A DNA stretch of 64,000 nt from JBFMEX01 sp040752215 (GTDB lineage: Bacteria; Pseudomonadota; Alphaproteobacteria; Rhizobiales; Hyphomicrobiaceae): NCBI GenBank assembly GCA_040752215.1, contig JBFMEX010000103.1:1-64000 (forward strand). Direction: 5' to 3'. Position numbers and translations under genes: made by a program. The notes beneath the pieces were generated by a model. It was not told the origin of the DNA, did not search any database, and saw only the letters and a program-made list of their open reading frames with translations. The stretch's first letter is position 1. Every line of letters starts with the position of its first letter. This document shows, one piece after another, positions 1-8,244 of the stretch.

Positions 1-2
1 CC

Positions 3-908
3 CGGCTCGACGTCCTCTCCCCGCTCGCCGGGCACGCGCTGGCTGCGCTCGTGGTCGGCAGCCTAGCGCTGGTCGCCTGGCGCCGGGCGCGCATGGCGGT
101 GCTGGTCGCGGGATGCCTTGCCATTGTGCTCGCTCATGCCGCTCCCGCACTCGACACGCCGCCCGCTCCGGCCGTGCTGCGGGCCGCCGCGCTCGACACC
201 GCTGAGGTGCTCGCCGGCGCCGATCGCCTCGTCGTGCTGCAGATCAACACCTGGCATTCGAACCGCGCCCCCGATCGGCTCGTCGCCTACCTGGAGGCGA
301 GCGACGCCGATGTCGTGCTGCTCTCCGAGTTCGGCCCGGAGAAGCAGGAGCTGGTCGGCCGGCTGGCGCGGCGCTTCCCGCATGTCGCCGGCTGCGCCGA
401 GTACTGGCCGTGCTCGCAGATGCTGCTGTCGCGCCGGCCGCTCGCCGCCTCCGGCACCCGCCTGCCCGACGCCAGCGGGCCGCCGATCGTGTGGGCCCAC
501 CTCGCCGGCTCCGGCGGTCGCGCCGACGTGACCGTTGTCGGCACGCACCTCTACCGTCCCACGCGCGACTACGACCTGCACCAGCGCCACCTCGCCGGCC
601 TCGCCCGCTTCGTTGCCGGGATCGAGGGCGAGGTGATCGTTGCCGGCGATCTCAACATGACCGCGTGGTCGAAGGCACACGCGACCTTCATGTCCGAGAC
701 CGGGCTCGCCGCATCGCCGACGCGCCTGCCGACCTGGCCCGCTTGGCCGTTGACGCTGCCGCAATTCCAGATCGACCATCTGCTCGCGACGCCGGGCCTC
801 ACCATCGAGCGCCAGGCCGCCGGGCCCTACATCGGCTCCGACCATCTGCCGCTGGTCTCGGTAGTGCGGCTGCCGGCACGCACCCGCCTCGTCGCCGAGC
901 GGCGTTGA
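3..908 (+). CDS. Membrane-anchored endonuclease/exonuclease/phosphatase-family protein (5' end outside window)
   Basis: The reading frame is open from the first bases of the window, so the gene starts upstream; the GTG at 51 is internal. The visible N-terminus has two hydrophobic stretches separated by a basic WRRAR segment, a membrane anchor common in this subfamily. The catalytic EEP domain follows with its metal and catalytic signatures in order: QINTW (Asn), LLSEFGP (Glu), GTHLYRP (His), GDLN (Asp/Asn), QIDH and SDHLP (terminal Asp-His). All expected active-site residues are present, so it should be a functional Mg-dependent phosphodiesterase or phosphatase; the substrate cannot be told. 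The membrane anchor places the catalytic domain at the membrane, probably on the periplasmic side. The antisense lipoprotein gene ends 12 bases downstream (convergent). Confidence 0.88.
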   Translation, partial: RLDVLSPLAGHALAALVVGSLALVAWRRARMAVLVAGCLAIVLAHAAPALDTPPAPAVLRAAALDTAEVLAGADRLVVLQINTWHSNRAPDRLVAYLEASDADVVLLSEFGPEKQELVGRLARRFPHVAGCAEYWPCSQMLLSRRPLAASGTRLPDASGPPIVWAHLAGSGGRADVTVVGTHLYRPTRDYDLHQRHLAGLARFVAGIEGEVIVAGDLNMTAWSKAHATFMSETGLAASPTRLPTWPAWPLTLPQFQIDHLLATPGLTIERQAAGPYIGSDHLPLVSVVRLPARTRLVAERR

Positions 909-920
909 GCGGGCGCCCAT

Positions 921-1373
921 TCAGCCCTTGCACCGGCGCGCGATCTCGCGCGAGAGCTCCTTCGACACCTCCCCGGCGAGCATCACCCCGCGTGAGACCT
1001 GGGCCGGGGTCAGGCTTTTACCTTGCGGTCCCCTCAGCACGGACGCGCCGGCATCGGCCTCGTGCTTGCCGTGCTTCAGCTCGTCGCAGCTCAAGTCCTT
1101 CTTCTTGGCCTTGAAAGCGAACAGGCGGACGCCCGACGCGTAGGCTTCCGCCGAAGCCGGCTGCTTCACCCAGCTGCGGGTCGGCTCGGCGACCAGCTGG
1201 CGCAACGCCGACTGGCGGCGCGAGATGCATTCGGCTGAATCGTCGACGCAGCGCATCCCCGCCTGCGGTGACAGCGACTGCTCGGGCCCCGCGCACGCCG
1301 CGAGAAATGCGACGACCAGGATGATCCGACGTAGGCGCGGCTTGCCCTCTACCGCTGCGCTCGATGCCGTCAT
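921..1373 (-). CDS. Putative lipoprotein with conserved cysteines
   Basis: About 150 residues. The chosen ATG at 1373 has a purine-rich GAGGCGGGG stretch just upstream and places a signal peptide directly at the N-terminus; the open frame runs further upstream but that extension is not protein-like. The signal ends in FLAAC, a good lipobox, so the mature protein is probably lipid-anchored. Four further cysteines occur (MRCVDD, SAECIS, LSCDEL and the C-terminal RRCKG), suggesting disulfides in the periplasm. I recognise no catalytic domain and assign no function. It is convergent with the upstream EEP gene and divergent from the quinone reductase gene. Confidence 0.68.
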   Translation of the reverse strand: MTASSAAVEGKPRLRRIILVVAFLAACAGPEQSLSPQAGMRCVDDSAECISRRQSALRQLVAEPTRSWVKQPASAEAYASGVRLFAFKAKKKDLSCDELKHGKHEADAGASVLRGPQGKSLTPAQVSRGVMLAGEVSKELSREIARRCKG

Positions 1374-1506
1374 TGCCCCGCCTCTTGTGAACCCGCGCCG
1401 GAGCCAATAGAAGTCTCGCGTGGCGGGGTCAAGGCGCGGCTGTGGCAGATGCGCCACGATGGTACCGAGCTTCGAGCGCTGTCGCGAGGGGGTGGAGAGG
1501 CGCACC

Positions 1507-2481
1507 ATGATCCATGCGATGCGGATCCACCGCACTGGCGGTCCCGAGGTTCTGCAGTGGGACGAGGTCGAGGTCGGCACACCGGGCCCGGGCGAGGTGC
1601 GACTGCGTCACGCAGCGATCGGCCTCAACTACATCGACGTCTATCATCGCGCCGGACTCTACAAGCTGCCGAGCCTGCCGGCGGTGATCGGCATGGAGGG
1701 CGCTGGCGAGGTCGTCGCCGTCGGTGCCGGCGTCCGCGATCTCGCTGTCGGTGACCGCGTCGCCTATGCGAGCCCGATCGGCGCCTATGCCGAGGAGCGC
1801 CTGATCCCCGCCGACCGCGTGGTCAAGCTCCCGACCACGATCGACGACAGAACCGCCGCCGGCATGATGCTGCGGGGTATGACGGTGCACTACCTGCTGC
1901 GCCGCACGTTCAAGGTCGGGCCCGGCACGGTGATGCTGCTCCACGCCGCCGCCGGCGGCGTCGGCCTCATCGCTTGCCAGTGGGCGCGCCATCTCGGTGC
2001 AACCGTCATCGGCACCGTGGGGTCGGCGGAGAAGGCGCGCCTCGCCGAGGCCGCGGGCGCAGCCTACACCATCAACTACCAGACCGAGGATTTCGTCGCC
2101 CGCGTGCGCGAGATCACCGGCGGCCGGGGCTGCGACGTGGTCTACGATTCGATCGGCAAAGACACCTTCCCCGGCTCGCTCGACTGCCTGAAGCCGCTCG
2201 GGCTCTGGGTCAGCTTCGGCAATGCCTCGGGTCCGGTGCCGCCGTTCGATATGGCGCTGCTGTCCGCCAAGGGCTCGCTGTTCGCGACCCGGCCGACGCT
2301 GATGACCTACATTGCCCGGCGCGAGGATCTCGTCGCCGCCGCCGAGGATCTGTTCGACGTTGTCGCGCGCGGCATCGTGAGGATCACCGTCAACCAGACC
2401 TACCCGCTGGCCGAGACCGCTACCGCACATCGTGACCTCGAGGCGCGCAAGACCACCGGCTCGACGGTGCTGATACCCTGA
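1507..2481 (+). CDS. qor: NADPH:quinone reductase, zinc-independent MDR family
   Basis: A 324-residue medium-chain dehydrogenase/reductase. The N-terminal GroES-like domain carries GLNYIDVYHRAGLY, the hallmark of the Qor/QOR1 group, and lacks the structural and catalytic zinc cysteines of alcohol dehydrogenases. The Rossmann domain has AAAGGVG for NADP(H) binding, then NYQTEDF and GGRGCDVVYDSIG typical of the family. It should reduce quinones by one or two electrons in the cytoplasm, helping with electrophile or redox stress. The start at 1507 follows a GGTGGAGAGG ribosome site; an in-frame ATG at 1519 is possible. The stop codon overlaps the next ATG (TGATG), so it is translationally coupled to the glycosyltransferase, though no functional link is obvious. 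Confidence 0.9.
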   Translation: MIHAMRIHRTGGPEVLQWDEVEVGTPGPGEVRLRHAAIGLNYIDVYHRAGLYKLPSLPAVIGMEGAGEVVAVGAGVRDLAVGDRVAYASPIGAYAEERLIPADRVVKLPTTIDDRTAAGMMLRGMTVHYLLRRTFKVGPGTVMLLHAAAGGVGLIACQWARHLGATVIGTVGSAEKARLAEAAGAAYTINYQTEDFVARVREITGGRGCDVVYDSIGKDTFPGSLDCLKPLGLWVSFGNASGPVPPFDMALLSAKGSLFATRPTLMTYIARREDLVAAAEDLFDVVARGIVRITVNQTYPLAETATAHRDLEARKTTGSTVLIP

Positions 2482-4028
2482 TGTCGGGCGAAGCGGGCGA
2501 GATGCGCGGCGCCACCGGCGACTTCGCCGACGCCGGTGTGCGCCACGACGGCGGGGGGCTCGGCCTCGTCGTTCTGGCCGTGCTCGCCTACTCGGCGATC
2601 CACGTCGGCTTCCGGGTGTGGGCCTCCTCGGCGCTCGGCGAGGACGACGTCTACGACAACATCCTGGTGCAGGAGCTCCGCCTCGCGTGGGAGGCGCGCC
2701 AGCCGCCGCTGTACGATTGGGTGCTCTATGGCGTGCAGCGCCTGACCGGCCCGAGCCTCGCGAGCTTCCTGCTCATCAAGTATATCGCGCTGACTGCGAC
2801 CGCCGCGTTTCTCTATCTTGCCGCGTTGCGCGTGCTCGGCTCGCGCGTGTGGGCCTTCCTGACGGTCGAGTCGCTCGCGCTCATCTACCAGATCGCCTGG
2901 CGCTATCACGAGGGTTTCACCCACGAGGTGCTGGCGATGGTGGCGGTCGCCGCCACGCTATGGGCCTACCTGCGCGTCGTCGACAACGGGCGGCTCGGCG
3001 ACTTCGTGCTGCTCGGCGTGATCGGCGGTCTCGGCGCGCTCACCGAGCCGAGCTACAGCGTCTATCTGCTCTGCCTGTTCCTGGCTGGCCTGCTGCAGCC
3101 GGCGATTCGCGCCCGCGTTCTTCGCCCGGGCTTCCTCGCCACGCTCGCGGTCGGTTTCGCCATCGCCTCGCCGTTCCTCTACTGGCTGATCTCCGATCCG
3201 ATCCAGCTGAAGCAGCTGCTCCGGCCGCCGCGCGATCCCTGGCACGAGGTCGTGCGCGGCCTGTTCGACGGGCTGCGCGGCCCCATCCTCTATCTGTCGC
3301 CGCTGATCGTGTTCATGCCGTTCGTGTTCCCCGGCTTCCTGCGCGTCGCGCTCGCCGACCTTCGCCGCGCGCCAAATCGCACCGCCGAGCCCGATCTCGC
3401 CCAGCTCGTCCTGCACGGCGCCTATCTTGCGATTCTGATGTCGCTGCTCGGTGCGATCGCGTTCGGCATCGGCGGCTATCCGGTGCACGCGCTGATGCCG
3501 CTCTACGTCTCGACCGTGGCCTGGCTGTTCAGTGCTGCAAAGCGCGGCGGCGGCGGCGAGCTCGGCATCAGCCGCTTCGCGCGCCTCGCCGGGGCCATCG
3601 CGCTGCTTGCGCTCGTCGTCCGCCTCGCCAACATGTTCGTGCTCGATCCGGTGTGCAACACCTGCCGCTGGGGCGTACCCTGGCCGGCGCTCGCCGACGA
3701 TCTGCGCCGGCACGGCTTGTCGCGCGGCACCATCGTCACCTTCGAGCACCCGATCGGCGGCAACCTGCGCCAGCTGCTGCCCGAGGCCACGTTCATCTCG
3801 CGGCGCTATCCGGTCCTCACCCCCGCCGGCGCCGACAAGGCCGACCGGCCGATGGCACTGGTTTGGAGCAGCGAGTGGCCGGAGAGCTATGCCTATCGCT
3901 TCTTCGCCGAGTTCATCCCGCCGGACCGGCGGCTCGACGAGGCGCGCCAGGTCGTCATCCCCTGGAAGCACCTCTGGAAGCCGGAAGGCTACCGGGTCTC
4001 CGATTGGCGCGTGCTGATCCTCGAGTAG
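2481..4028 (+). CDS. Glycosyltransferase family 39-type membrane protein
   Basis: A 515-residue polytopic protein. After the first membrane helix comes an acidic loop GEDDVYDN followed by QPPLYDWVLY, matching the acidic catalytic loop and the PPLY motif of ArnT/PMT-like glycosyltransferases that use polyprenyl-phosphate sugars. Roughly ten hydrophobic segments fill residues 20-400; the C-terminal 120 residues form a soluble domain with a VCNTC cysteine pair. It probably transfers a sugar to a lipid or protein on the periplasmic face of the inner membrane. Acceptor and sugar are unknown. The ATG overlaps the qor stop by one base, and there is no other glycan gene nearby. Confidence 0.8.
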   Translation: MSGEAGEMRGATGDFADAGVRHDGGGLGLVVLAVLAYSAIHVGFRVWASSALGEDDVYDNILVQELRLAWEARQPPLYDWVLYGVQRLTGPSLASFLLIKYIALTATAAFLYLAALRVLGSRVWAFLTVESLALIYQIAWRYHEGFTHEVLAMVAVAATLWAYLRVVDNGRLGDFVLLGVIGGLGALTEPSYSVYLLCLFLAGLLQPAIRARVLRPGFLATLAVGFAIASPFLYWLISDPIQLKQLLRPPRDPWHEVVRGLFDGLRGPILYLSPLIVFMPFVFPGFLRVALADLRRAPNRTAEPDLAQLVLHGAYLAILMSLLGAIAFGIGGYPVHALMPLYVSTVAWLFSAAKRGGGGELGISRFARLAGAIALLALVVRLANMFVLDPVCNTCRWGVPWPALADDLRRHGLSRGTIVTFEHPIGGNLRQLLPEATFISRRYPVLTPAGADKADRPMALVWSSEWPESYAYRFFAEFIPPDRRLDEARQVVIPWKHLWKPEGYRVSDWRVLILE

Positions 4029-4345
4029 ACGGGCACCCCGAGCACCTGCCACCCGGGCGCAAGAAAAGACGCGCAATCTGTCGACGTGGTTAGCGCTCGC
4101 TTTGCGAGACCTTACCGCAGTCCTTAGCGCGTGTGCCGGCGCAGGAGGATCGCTCCGGAATGGAGCGTCGATCGCCGGCTCGTTTACGCACGATGGCGCC
4201 AAGACGCCTTGAGATCGCGGCGAAATTTACCGGATTTCATCTGCTCGCTGACATCGTTTGCCTCGTCGCGCCACGCTTCGGCGCGAGGGCAGCGCAATGC
4301 GGAGAAATGCGCGCCCGATCACAAGCGGACTGATGGAGGTGCGCC
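4029..4345. other. Intergenic region, no gene recognised
   Basis: Short frames here do not look like protein. A small imperfect hairpin lies around 4260-4287 (CCTCGTCGCGCC against GGCGCGAGG). It precedes the Sel1 gene and probably holds its promoter, but I cannot place a convincing -35/-10 pair. Confidence 0.5.
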
Positions 4346-4615
4346 ATGGCGCGTCTGGATATGGGATCGTTCGAGCTCGCCGAGCACGCCGCCGAGGGCG
4401 GTACGCCCGACGCACTGTTCGAGCTCGGCCTCAAGTACTGCGCCGGCCGCGAGGTCGCGCTCGACCTGGTCGAGGCGCACAAGTGGTTCAATCTCGCAGC
4501 ACTGCGCGGCAACGAGGAGGCCAAGCACTACCGCCTCGAGATCTCGCGTGAGCTGACCAAGCAGCAGATCGCCACCGCCCAGAAGCGCGCCCGCGAGTGG
4601 CTATCGGTTCATTGA
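4346..4615 (+). CDS. Small Sel1-repeat protein
   Basis: 89 residues, started by an ATG with a strong GGAGGTG site seven bases upstream. The core contains one clear Sel1-like repeat (LFELGLKYCAGREVALDLVE) followed by AHKWFNLAALRGNEEA, the usual 'A-x-K-W-x-x-x-A-A' signature of tetratricopeptide-related Sel1 repeats. No signal peptide is present, so it is probably cytoplasmic and mediates protein-protein contacts. The C-terminus (KQQIATAQKRAREW) is helical and is a common ending for these short Sel1 proteins. Partner and pathway unknown. Confidence 0.85.
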   Translation: MARLDMGSFELAEHAAEGGTPDALFELGLKYCAGREVALDLVEAHKWFNLAALRGNEEAKHYRLEISRELTKQQIATAQKRAREWLSVH

Positions 4616-4652
4616 ACGATCCGTGACGGCGGCGCTCGCGTCGCGCCCATCG

Positions 4653-5252
4653 CTACTTGCAGTCGCTGAACAGTGAGGCGATGCAGCCCCACGTCTTCTT
4701 GGCCGCGCCGGCGATCGCGCCGCCCGCCTTCTCGATCTGCTGCCCAGCGGCTTTGGCCGTGCCGGAAACCGTCTCCCCCACCGACTTGATCGCCGCGCCC
4801 GAGCCTTGCGCTGCATCCTTGGCCAGCGCCTCGACGGTCTGCGGCGCCCCCTTCTGATCCGCGGCCGGCTGTTGCGCCCCGGTCGCCGCCGGCGCCGGCC
4901 CGCTGCCGACGACTGGGGCGGCCGGCCCCGCGCCATCGCCATTCGCCTCGCCCTCCGGCAGCGCGACGATCCTGAGCGGTCCCGGGCAGACCTCGCTCGC
5001 CGCCCGGCGCACGCTGCAGCTCTGATGGCCGCCCTCCTTCGCCAGCGTCGTGATGCACACGAGCTGGGCCCCGGCCTCGCGCCGGCCGGATGCGACCGCA
5101 TCGATCTGGCAGCGATAGACCGCATCGGGTCCCGCACACACGACGCAGTGCTCGAGCGCCTGCGCAGGCAGGACGAGCATCGCCGTGCCGGTCAAGATCA
5201 AGGCGGACCACGCACCGCGGCGCATGCCTTCGCGATGGTCAATTCGCTTCAT
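4653..5252 (-). CDS. Secreted cysteine-containing protein of unknown function
   Basis: About 199 residues from ATG 5252, or 190 from ATG 5225; neither start has a strong ribosome site. The signal peptide (LILTGTAMLVLPAQALE) is followed by a Cys-rich domain with HCVVCAGP, VYRCQID, LVCITT, QSCSVRR and EVCPGP, then an Ala/Pro/Gly-rich linker, and a C-terminal Ala/Gly/Lys-rich amphipathic segment ending TWGCIASLFSDC. Seven or more cysteines point to a disulfide-bonded periplasmic protein. The C-terminal stretch resembles low-complexity stress-type helices. I do not recognise a named family. Confidence 0.65.
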   Translation of the reverse strand: MKRIDHREGMRRGAWSALILTGTAMLVLPAQALEHCVVCAGPDAVYRCQIDAVASGRREAGAQLVCITTLAKEGGHQSCSVRRAASEVCPGPLRIVALPEGEANGDGAGPAAPVVGSGPAPAATGAQQPAADQKGAPQTVEALAKDAAQGSGAAIKSVGETVSGTAKAAGQQIEKAGGAIAGAAKKTWGCIASLFSDCK

Positions 5253-5310
5253 GCGCGCGACGATGGCTCGGCAAATCGTGGCTGGCAAGACGGACGATCG
5301 GCCGCAGCGA

Positions 5311-5934
5311 TCAGGGAAAGACGTTGCAGCCGTGTGCGCGGTAGGCGGGACGCTCCGCCAGCCGCGCATAATAGGCGGCAACCGCCGGCAGCTCGGGCCT
5401 GACGATGTCGAGCGCAAACCAGCGGTGCACGAGGAGGCCGATCTGGATGTCGCCGAGCGTGAACGCCGATCCGGCGACGTAGGGCCCCCCGGCAGCGAGC
5501 CACGCCTCCAGCCGGCGCATCTGCTCGCTCCACAGCGCCAGATGATAGGAGAGCTGCTCCTCGTTGTCGTAAGGCCGCGCCTTAACGACCTGGCCCAGGA
5601 ACACCACCCGGCACCCCGTGTAGAGATCACTGGCGCCCCAGTCCATCCATACCTCGACCTCGGCGCGGCGCCTCAGATCGACCGGATAGAGATCGTCGCG
5701 CCCATGCTTGCTGGCGAGATAGCGCAGGATGGTGTTCGACTCGCGCAGCACGAAGCCGTCGTCGACCACGGTCGGGATGAGCGCAAAAGCATTGAGCCGC
5801 CGGTACTCGGGATCGTCGAGCGGACGGAAGCCCCGCCCCCAGTCCTCGCGCCGGTAGGCAAGCCCCATCTCGTCGCAGAGCCACAGCACCTTGCGCACGT
5901 TGAGCGAGTTGGCGCGACCGTAGATCTCCAGCAT
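5311..5934 (-). CDS. Glutathione S-transferase family protein
   Basis: 207 residues, started at 5934 behind an AGGGGGAC site. The N-terminal thioredoxin-like domain begins LEIYGRANSLNVRKVLW with the catalytic-position Ser/Asn typical of beta/theta-like bacterial GSTs, and contains ALIPTVVDDGFVLRESNTIL, the cis-Pro and glutathione gamma-glutamyl-binding ES pair. The C-terminal all-helical domain carries AGSAFTLGDIQIG, the N-capping box/hydrophobic staple of GSTs. It should conjugate or reduce with glutathione in the cytoplasm; substrate unknown. It stands alone between an antisense-neighbour secreted gene and a divergent small basic ORF. Confidence 0.9.
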   Translation of the reverse strand: MLEIYGRANSLNVRKVLWLCDEMGLAYRREDWGRGFRPLDDPEYRRLNAFALIPTVVDDGFVLRESNTILRYLASKHGRDDLYPVDLRRRAEVEVWMDWGASDLYTGCRVVFLGQVVKARPYDNEEQLSYHLALWSEQMRRLEAWLAAGGPYVAGSAFTLGDIQIGLLVHRWFALDIVRPELPAVAAYYARLAERPAYRAHGCNVFP

Positions 5935-6113
5935 GTGTCCCCCTGTCGCCGCTTTGGAGGGCCAGGATAGCCGGCTTCGGACATGGCCGTCACGCCTCCT
6001 CGCCCCTTGCCAGTGCCCGCCGCTTCGCCTAGACGAGACGCTCGCGTCGGGCTTCGTACGCCCTGCGCCAGCCGAATTCACGCGCCCAGCGCGCCAGCCG
6101 AGCGGAACCAGCC

Positions 6114-6275
6114 ATGACCAAGCGCAGCGATCGCAACGTCGAGACCTCCAAGAAGAAGCGCGAGCGCAAGATCCCGCGCGCCAAGGTGACCCGCAACCAG
6201 GGCAACACCGCCGCCGTGCGCAAGCGGCTGAAGAGGGACGCCGGAAAGGCGCGCCAGGCCAAGGCCCAGGGGTGA
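6114..6275 (+). CDS. Small highly basic protein (53 residues)
   Basis: The reading frame starts MTKRSDRNVETSKKKRERK and ends KARQAKAQG. About a third of its residues are Lys or Arg with few acidic residues, no cysteines and no hydrophobic segment. The codons are GC-ending throughout, as in neighbouring genes, and only this frame gives a sensible composition. An AGCGGAA stretch lies a few bases upstream of the ATG. The charge suggests nucleic-acid or ribosome binding, but this is inference. It might be only a fortuitous frame; conservation of the frame in relatives would decide. Confidence 0.5.
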   Translation: MTKRSDRNVETSKKKRERKIPRAKVTRNQGNTAAVRKRLKRDAGKARQAKAQG

Positions 6276-6422
6276 CGGAATCCCCTGCCCGTGCCACGAT
6301 GCCGGCCACCGACGGCCGGCCGTCGCTTGCTCCGACGCAAGGCGGGCGCTCTCTGATCTGCTAGCGTACCGCTCTGCCCTGCCAGGAACTGCGTCGGTGC
6401 CGATGTGCCTGGACGGGGCTCG

Positions 6423-8228
6423 ATGGAGGCCCCCGGGCCGTCGCGAGGGCGCGTGCATCCTGAAATACCCATCCCGCGAGAGGTCGTCGTCTTTCTCGCC
6501 GCCGCCGGCATCGCGGTCCCGATCATGCATCGGCTCCGCATCTCCGCGGTACTGGGCTTTCTGGTCATCGGCCTGGTGGTCGGCCCTTACGGCCTCGGCC
6601 GGCTGACCTCGCAGGCGCCATGGCTCGGCACCGTCGTCATCTCCGATATCGAGGGCGTGCGCGCACTGGCCGAGCTCGGCGTCGTGTTTCTGCTGTTCAT
6701 GATCGGGCTGGAGCTGTCGCTGTCCCGGCTGATGTCGATGCGCCAGCAGGTGTTCGGGCTCGGCGGCGCGCAGGTCGTGGTCTCGGCGACGGTCATCGCC
6801 GCAATCGCCTACCTGTTCGGCAACACAGAAGCGGCATCGCTCGTGATCGGCGCCTGCCTCGCCCTGTCGTCGACGGCGATCGTCATGCAGATTCTCATCG
6901 AGAGCCGTCGCTTCAGCGCGCCGGTCGGCCAGACCAGCTTTGCCATTCTCCTGTTTCAGGATCTGGCGGTTGTGCCGATCCTGTTCATGACCGGCGTGCT
7001 CGGCGCCAAGAGTGGCGGCTCGGTGGCACTTCCCTTGGCACTGGCGATCGGCAAGGCGGCGGTCGCGATCGTGATCATCATGGCAGCCGGGCGAACCGTC
7101 GTCCGCCCGGTATTCCGCCTCGTCGGCCAGACCCAAAGCCGCGAGCTGTTCATGGCCACCGTGCTGCTGATCGTCATCGGCACCGCTGCCATCACCGCCG
7201 AGGCCGGGCTCTCCCTCTCGCTCGGAGCGTTCCTCGCCGGACTGCTCCTGGCCGAAACCGAGTATCGTCACCAGATCGAGATCGACATCGAGCCGTTCAA
7301 AGGCCTGCTGCTCGGGCTGTTCTTCATGTCCGTCGGCATGACGATCGACGTGACCGCCGTGCTCGACGAGCCGCTGTGGATCCCGCTCTCGGTCATCGGC
7401 CTGCTCACGATCAAGACCGCGATTACCTTTGTGCTCGCGAGACTGTTCGGCCATTCGATTTCGGTCTCGGCGGAAAGCTCGCTTTTGCTCGGACAAGGTG
7501 GCGAGTTTGCCTTCGTCGTGCTGGCAGCGGCACTCGTCCAGGGCCTGCTGCCCGCATCCACGGTGCAGTTCATGCTGATCGTGACCAGCCTCAGCATGCT
7601 GGCGACGCCGGCCGTGGCGCGGGTGGCGCGCGTCATCGGCAAGCGTTTGGAGAACAACGAGCGTCGCGATGGAGCGGGCGCGCGCGAGGCGGTGGCGCAG
7701 ACCGCGGGCCACGTCATCGTCGCCGGCTACGGCCGCGTCGGGCAGCTGCTCGGCTCGCTGCTCGATACGCGCTGCATCCCGCACGTCGGCGTCGACGTCG
7801 ATCCCAACATCGTCGAGCGCCTGCGCCGCAACGGCGTGACGGCCTACTACGGCGATGCCAGCCGGCCGGAGTTGCTGCGCCGGCTCGGCATCGATCGCGC
7901 GAGCGCGCTGGTCATCACGATGGATGCGCCCGCCGCCGCCGAGCGGGTCGTCGCAGCCGCGCGCAGTGCATGGCCACAGCTGCCGATTCTCGCCAGGGCG
8001 CGCGACATCAAGCATGCCCGACGGCTGCTCGCGCTCGGTGCGACCGACGTCGTTCCGGAGACGATCGAGGCCAGCTTCGACCTCGCCGAGGTCGTGCTGG
8101 CGAGCCTCGGTCATAGCCCGGAAGCCTCGCGCCAGCTGGTCGCCGAGCGTCGCGAGGAGGAGCGCCTCGCGCTGCGCGAGGATCGGGCGAGCCGCCGCAG
8201 GCGCGCCGATCAGGCTCGCCACGAGTAG
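6423..8228 (+). CDS. KefB/KefC-type monovalent cation:proton antiporter with TrkA-N domain
   Basis: About 601 residues. The first ~390 residues form a CPA2 exchanger with roughly twelve membrane helices, including GLELSLSRLM, the ALSSTAIVMQIL unwound helix and the FQDLAVVP segment that holds the ion-binding Asp. From about residue 420 a Rossmann RCK/TrkA-N domain begins (HVIVAGYGRVGQLLG, then DVDPN and YYGDAS), which in KefB/C binds nucleotide or glutathione. It probably exports K+ or Na+ in exchange for protons under electrophile or pH stress. I prefer the ATG at 6423, preceded by GGACGGGG; a GTG at 6405 is an alternative. No KefG/KefF ancillary gene is adjacent. Confidence 0.9.
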   Translation: MEAPGPSRGRVHPEIPIPREVVVFLAAAGIAVPIMHRLRISAVLGFLVIGLVVGPYGLGRLTSQAPWLGTVVISDIEGVRALAELGVVFLLFMIGLELSLSRLMSMRQQVFGLGGAQVVVSATVIAAIAYLFGNTEAASLVIGACLALSSTAIVMQILIESRRFSAPVGQTSFAILLFQDLAVVPILFMTGVLGAKSGGSVALPLALAIGKAAVAIVIIMAAGRTVVRPVFRLVGQTQSRELFMATVLLIVIGTAAITAEAGLSLSLGAFLAGLLLAETEYRHQIEIDIEPFKGLLLGLFFMSVGMTIDVTAVLDEPLWIPLSVIGLLTIKTAITFVLARLFGHSISVSAESSLLLGQGGEFAFVVLAAALVQGLLPASTVQFMLIVTSLSMLATPAVARVARVIGKRLENNERRDGAGAREAVAQTAGHVIVAGYGRVGQLLGSLLDTRCIPHVGVDVDPNIVERLRRNGVTAYYGDASRPELLRRLGIDRASALVITMDAPAAAERVVAAARSAWPQLPILARARDIKHARRLLALGATDVVPETIEASFDLAEVVLASLGHSPEASRQLVAERREEERLALREDRASRRRRADQARHE

Positions 8229-8244
8229 CGGTCCGCCCGCGCGC

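Noticed and set aside
63..920. 285-codon open frame antisense to the first gene
   Set aside because: Mirrors the EEP-domain gene; the product has no recognisable features and no ribosome site.
6078..8222. Very long open frame (714 codons) antisense to the KefB-like antiporter
   Set aside because: High-GC shadow of a real gene; composition is rich in His, Asp, Gln and Arg with no domain, and the plus-strand antiporter is unmistakable.
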